Below, piece by piece: positions 6,244-7,520 of a DNA stretch of 7,520 bases (its first letter is position 1; each line of letters opens with the position of its first letter). The stretch comes from Lentisphaeria bacterium. Its GTDB lineage: Bacteria > Verrucomicrobiota > Lentisphaeria > Victivallales > GWF2-50-93. The notes beneath the pieces were generated by a model. The model was not told where the DNA came from and searched no databases. It was given only the letters and a program-made list of their open reading frames with translations. The stretch is taken from assembly GCA_020056205.1 (NCBI GenBank), contig JAGVIF010000449.1, forward strand, positions 1 to 7,520, in the 5' to 3' direction. The position numbers and the translations under genes are program-made.

Positions 6244-7146
6244 ATGACTTCGACTTTAGTTGTTTTGGCCGCCGGCATCGGCAGTCGTTATGGCGGGCTT
6301 AAACAGATGGATCCGGTCGGGCCGAACGGCGAAATAATTATTGACTATTCAATCTATGACGCCATAAAAGCCGGTTTTGAAAAAGTTGTCTTTGTGATAA
6401 GAAAGGAAATTGAAAAAGACTTTAAAAAAATAGTCAGTTCAAAATATAAAAATAAAATTCAGGTTGAACACGCCCTTCAAGAGCTTGACAAGACGCCAAA
6501 ATGGTTTAAAGCGCCGGCAAACCGCCAAAAACCATGGGGAACCGGACACGCCATACTCACGGCATCAGAGCTGATTGATTCCCCCTTTGCGGTGATAAAC
6601 GCCGACGACTTCTACGGAAGGTCAGGTTATCTCCTCCTGAAAAAAGAATTTGACGGACTAAAAAGCGCTTCAGATAATAAATTTTTTATGGTTGGATTTG
6701 AAATAGCCAAGACTCTTTCCGAGCATGGCGCTGTTTCAAGGGGGGTGTGTAAAATTGATGCGGACGGATATCTTTCCAATGTCGTTGAGAGGACAAAAAT
6801 AGGGAAAGCCGCTTCCGGTATATTTTACGTTGACGGCGGGAAGGAAGTTAATCTAAGCGAAAAAGAAATCGTATCCATGAACATGTGGGGATTTACTCCA
6901 TATATTTTCGGACATCTCAGGACTATGTTTGGGGATTTTCTAAAACAGAGCGGAGATCAGGAAAAATCCGAGTTTTTCATTCCAAACGCGGTGGATTCCA
7001 TGATTAAGAGCGGAAAGGTCTCGGCAAAAGTTTTAAGAAGCCGTGATTCATGGTTTGGAATAACTTACAAAGAGGACAAAGAGATGGTCAAGGTGAAAAT
7101 AGCCGGCCTAATTTCAAAAGGCGTATATCCTTCAAAACTATTTTAA
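6244..7146 (+). CDS. GT-A fold sugar nucleotidyltransferase
   Basis: The 300-residue protein is an NTP:sugar-phosphate nucleotidyltransferase-like enzyme, expected to form an NDP-sugar and pyrophosphate in the cytosol. The nucleotide-binding loop is VVLAAGIGSRYGGLKQMDPVG (L8-A-A-G11-x-G-S-R15, with K20). GTGHAIL (99-105) and the metal-binding VINADDFYG (118-125, D121/D122) follow. SMNMWGFTPYIF (211-222) is the sugar-binding side and DSWFGITYKEDKEMV (268-282) closes the fold. I recognise this as a conserved family usually called nucleotidyltransferase, distinct from RmlA and GalU, with its nucleotide and sugar not assigned. ATG 6244 is preferred over TTG 6226 because MTSTLVVLAAG starts the first beta strand directly, with GGGGGA about 10 nt upstream. 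It starts 21 nt after the deacetylase gene and ends the gene run. Confidence 0.88.
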   Translation: MTSTLVVLAAGIGSRYGGLKQMDPVGPNGEIIIDYSIYDAIKAGFEKVVFVIRKEIEKDFKKIVSSKYKNKIQVEHALQELDKTPKWFKAPANRQKPWGTGHAILTASELIDSPFAVINADDFYGRSGYLLLKKEFDGLKSASDNKFFMVGFEIAKTLSEHGAVSRGVCKIDADGYLSNVVERTKIGKAASGIFYVDGGKEVNLSEKEIVSMNMWGFTPYIFGHLRTMFGDFLKQSGDQEKSEFFIPNAVDSMIKSGKVSAKVLRSRDSWFGITYKEDKEMVKVKIAGLISKGVYPSKLF

Positions 7147-7190
7147 GGCTCTTTTTCAAATTGAGCGGGTTGCTCGATTCGAAAGATCAT

Positions 7191-7264
7191 GAATATCCAA
7201 TGACGAAGGAAAGAAAAAAGGATTTGAATATCCAATATCCAACACGGAATATCCAATGACGAAG
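7191..7264 (+). repeat. ATATCCAA-type intergenic repeat, four copies
   Basis: GAATATCCAATGACGAAG occurs exactly at 7191-7208 and 7247-7264. Between them GAATATCCAATATCC at 7226-7240 adds two more, giving four copies of ATATCCAA (7193, 7228, 7235, 7249). This is an 18-nt exact direct repeat 56 nt apart with partial copies between. It has no coding potential. Confidence 0.8.
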
Positions 7265-7313
7265 TTCGGCCTGCGGTGAGCTTGCCCGCAGTGAGCTTGT
7301 CGAACTTGTCGAA
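7264..7313 (+). repeat. Palindromic GTGAGCTTG/CTTGTCGAA element
   Basis: CTGCGG 7271-7276 pairs with CCGCAG 7286-7291, and an outer GTTCG 7264-7268 pairs with CGAAC 7301-7305, so the unit can fold into a two-stage hairpin. GTGAGCTTG is repeated at 7276-7284 and 7291-7299, and CTTGTCGAA is duplicated head to tail at 7296-7304 and 7305-7313. Its core (TTCGACAAGCTCACTG on the - strand) is a familiar dispersed intergenic element in many bacteria. Confidence 0.65.
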
Positions 7314-7375
7314 TCCGGAGTTCGTGAGTGCGGAAATGCGAAAGATTGAGAGCGTCAATGTGTCAGAGCGCCAAT

Positions 7376-7462
7376 GATTGGGTGACTGAGAGATTGGGTG
7401 ATTGAATGATTGCGCGGTTAAAAAATCCGCAAATCACTAAATCTTAAAATCACCAAATACTA
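7376..7462. repeat. Two opposed 8-nt tandem arrays around a small hairpin
   Basis: Left array 7376-7415 has five degenerate 8-nt units starting GATTGGGT, GACTGAGA, then GATTGGGT again. Right array 7431-7462 has four units starting AAATCACT, AAATCTTA, then AAATCACC and AAATACTA. The right units are roughly the reverse complement of the left: GGTGATT 7397-7403 pairs with AATCACC 7448-7454, and TGATT 7407-7411 with AATCA 7432-7436. GCGG 7414-7417 and CCGC 7427-7430 form a hairpin in the middle. The whole can form a long imperfect stem-loop. Confidence 0.7.
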
Positions 7463-7520
7463 AGAGCGCGGAAGTTCGGAAGTGAAAAAAGTAGAAAGTA
7501 GAATTTAGAAAACTTAAAAC

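Larger units (their letters stand above)
7147..7520. other. 374-nt intergenic region filled with short repeats, no gene seen
   Basis: After the nucleotidyltransferase stop no frame on either strand has a protein that looks real. The stretch holds a small stem at 7161-7177 (TTGAGC with GCTCGA, one wobble pair, no T-tract), so no convincing terminator. It then holds the ATATCCAA repeats, the GTGAGCTTG/CTTGTCGAA cluster and the 8-nt-periodic arrays listed separately. Elements of this style are common between genes in several uncultured-type bacterial phyla. Confidence 0.7.

Noticed and set aside
7161..7177. Short stem after the nucleotidyltransferase as an intrinsic terminator
   Set aside because: Only six pairs including one wobble, and no T-tract follows; too weak to call.
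7143..7358. 71-codon open frame on the - strand in the 3' intergenic region
   Set aside because: Its translation (with a CWILDIQ-type stretch) is simply the ATATCCAA and CTTGTCGAA repeats read in frame; spurious proteins of this kind arise wherever the repeats occur.
7376..7462. CRISPR array
   Set aside because: The units are 8 nt with no spacers; period and unit length are wrong for CRISPR and no cas gene is present.

Overview
The window shows a bacterial carbohydrate-metabolism region in which every recognisable gene is on the + strand. The source is probably an uncultured-type lineage rich in sulfatases and Gfo/Idh oxidoreductases, such as Kiritimatiellota, Lentisphaerota, Planctomycetota or Omnitrophota. 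That placement is inferred from the gene families and from the style of the intergenic repeats. There is no rRNA or marker gene to confirm it.

Layout: (1) 3-338 is the 3' end of a GH130 beta-mannoside phosphorylase-type gene, closed by a perfect 15-bp hairpin that overlaps its stop codon. (2) 511-1030 is an overlapping pair of small genes, DUF4160 then DUF2442, a pairing that looks like a toxin-antitoxin module. (3) 1116-2633 is a complete, apparently cytosolic, formylglycine-type sulfatase. (4) 2634-2804 is an intergenic region with a remnant of an 8-nt-periodic repeat, an A/T inverted repeat and a LacI-family-like operator just before the next start codon. (5) 2805-7146 is a tight four-gene run: an atypical ROK-type sugar kinase with a ~150-residue N-terminal extension, a Gfo/Idh/MocA dehydrogenase, a PIG-L/LmbE-type deacetylase with an AHQDDTE motif, and a GT-A sugar nucleotidyltransferase. 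(6) 7147-7520 has no convincing gene and is filled with short direct, tandem and inverted repeats.

How the genes may work together (inference): a LacI-type regulator, outside the window, would control the four-gene operon. Kinase, dehydrogenase, deacetylase and nucleotidyltransferase together suggest uptake-linked processing or salvage of a modified, perhaps N-acetylated, sugar, with activation as sugar phosphate and NDP-sugar. The sulfatase just upstream could remove sulfate from the same compound, and GH130 would supply mannose-1-phosphate. No substrate can be read from the sequence. The combination of these four enzymes is the best candidate here for an undescribed pathway.
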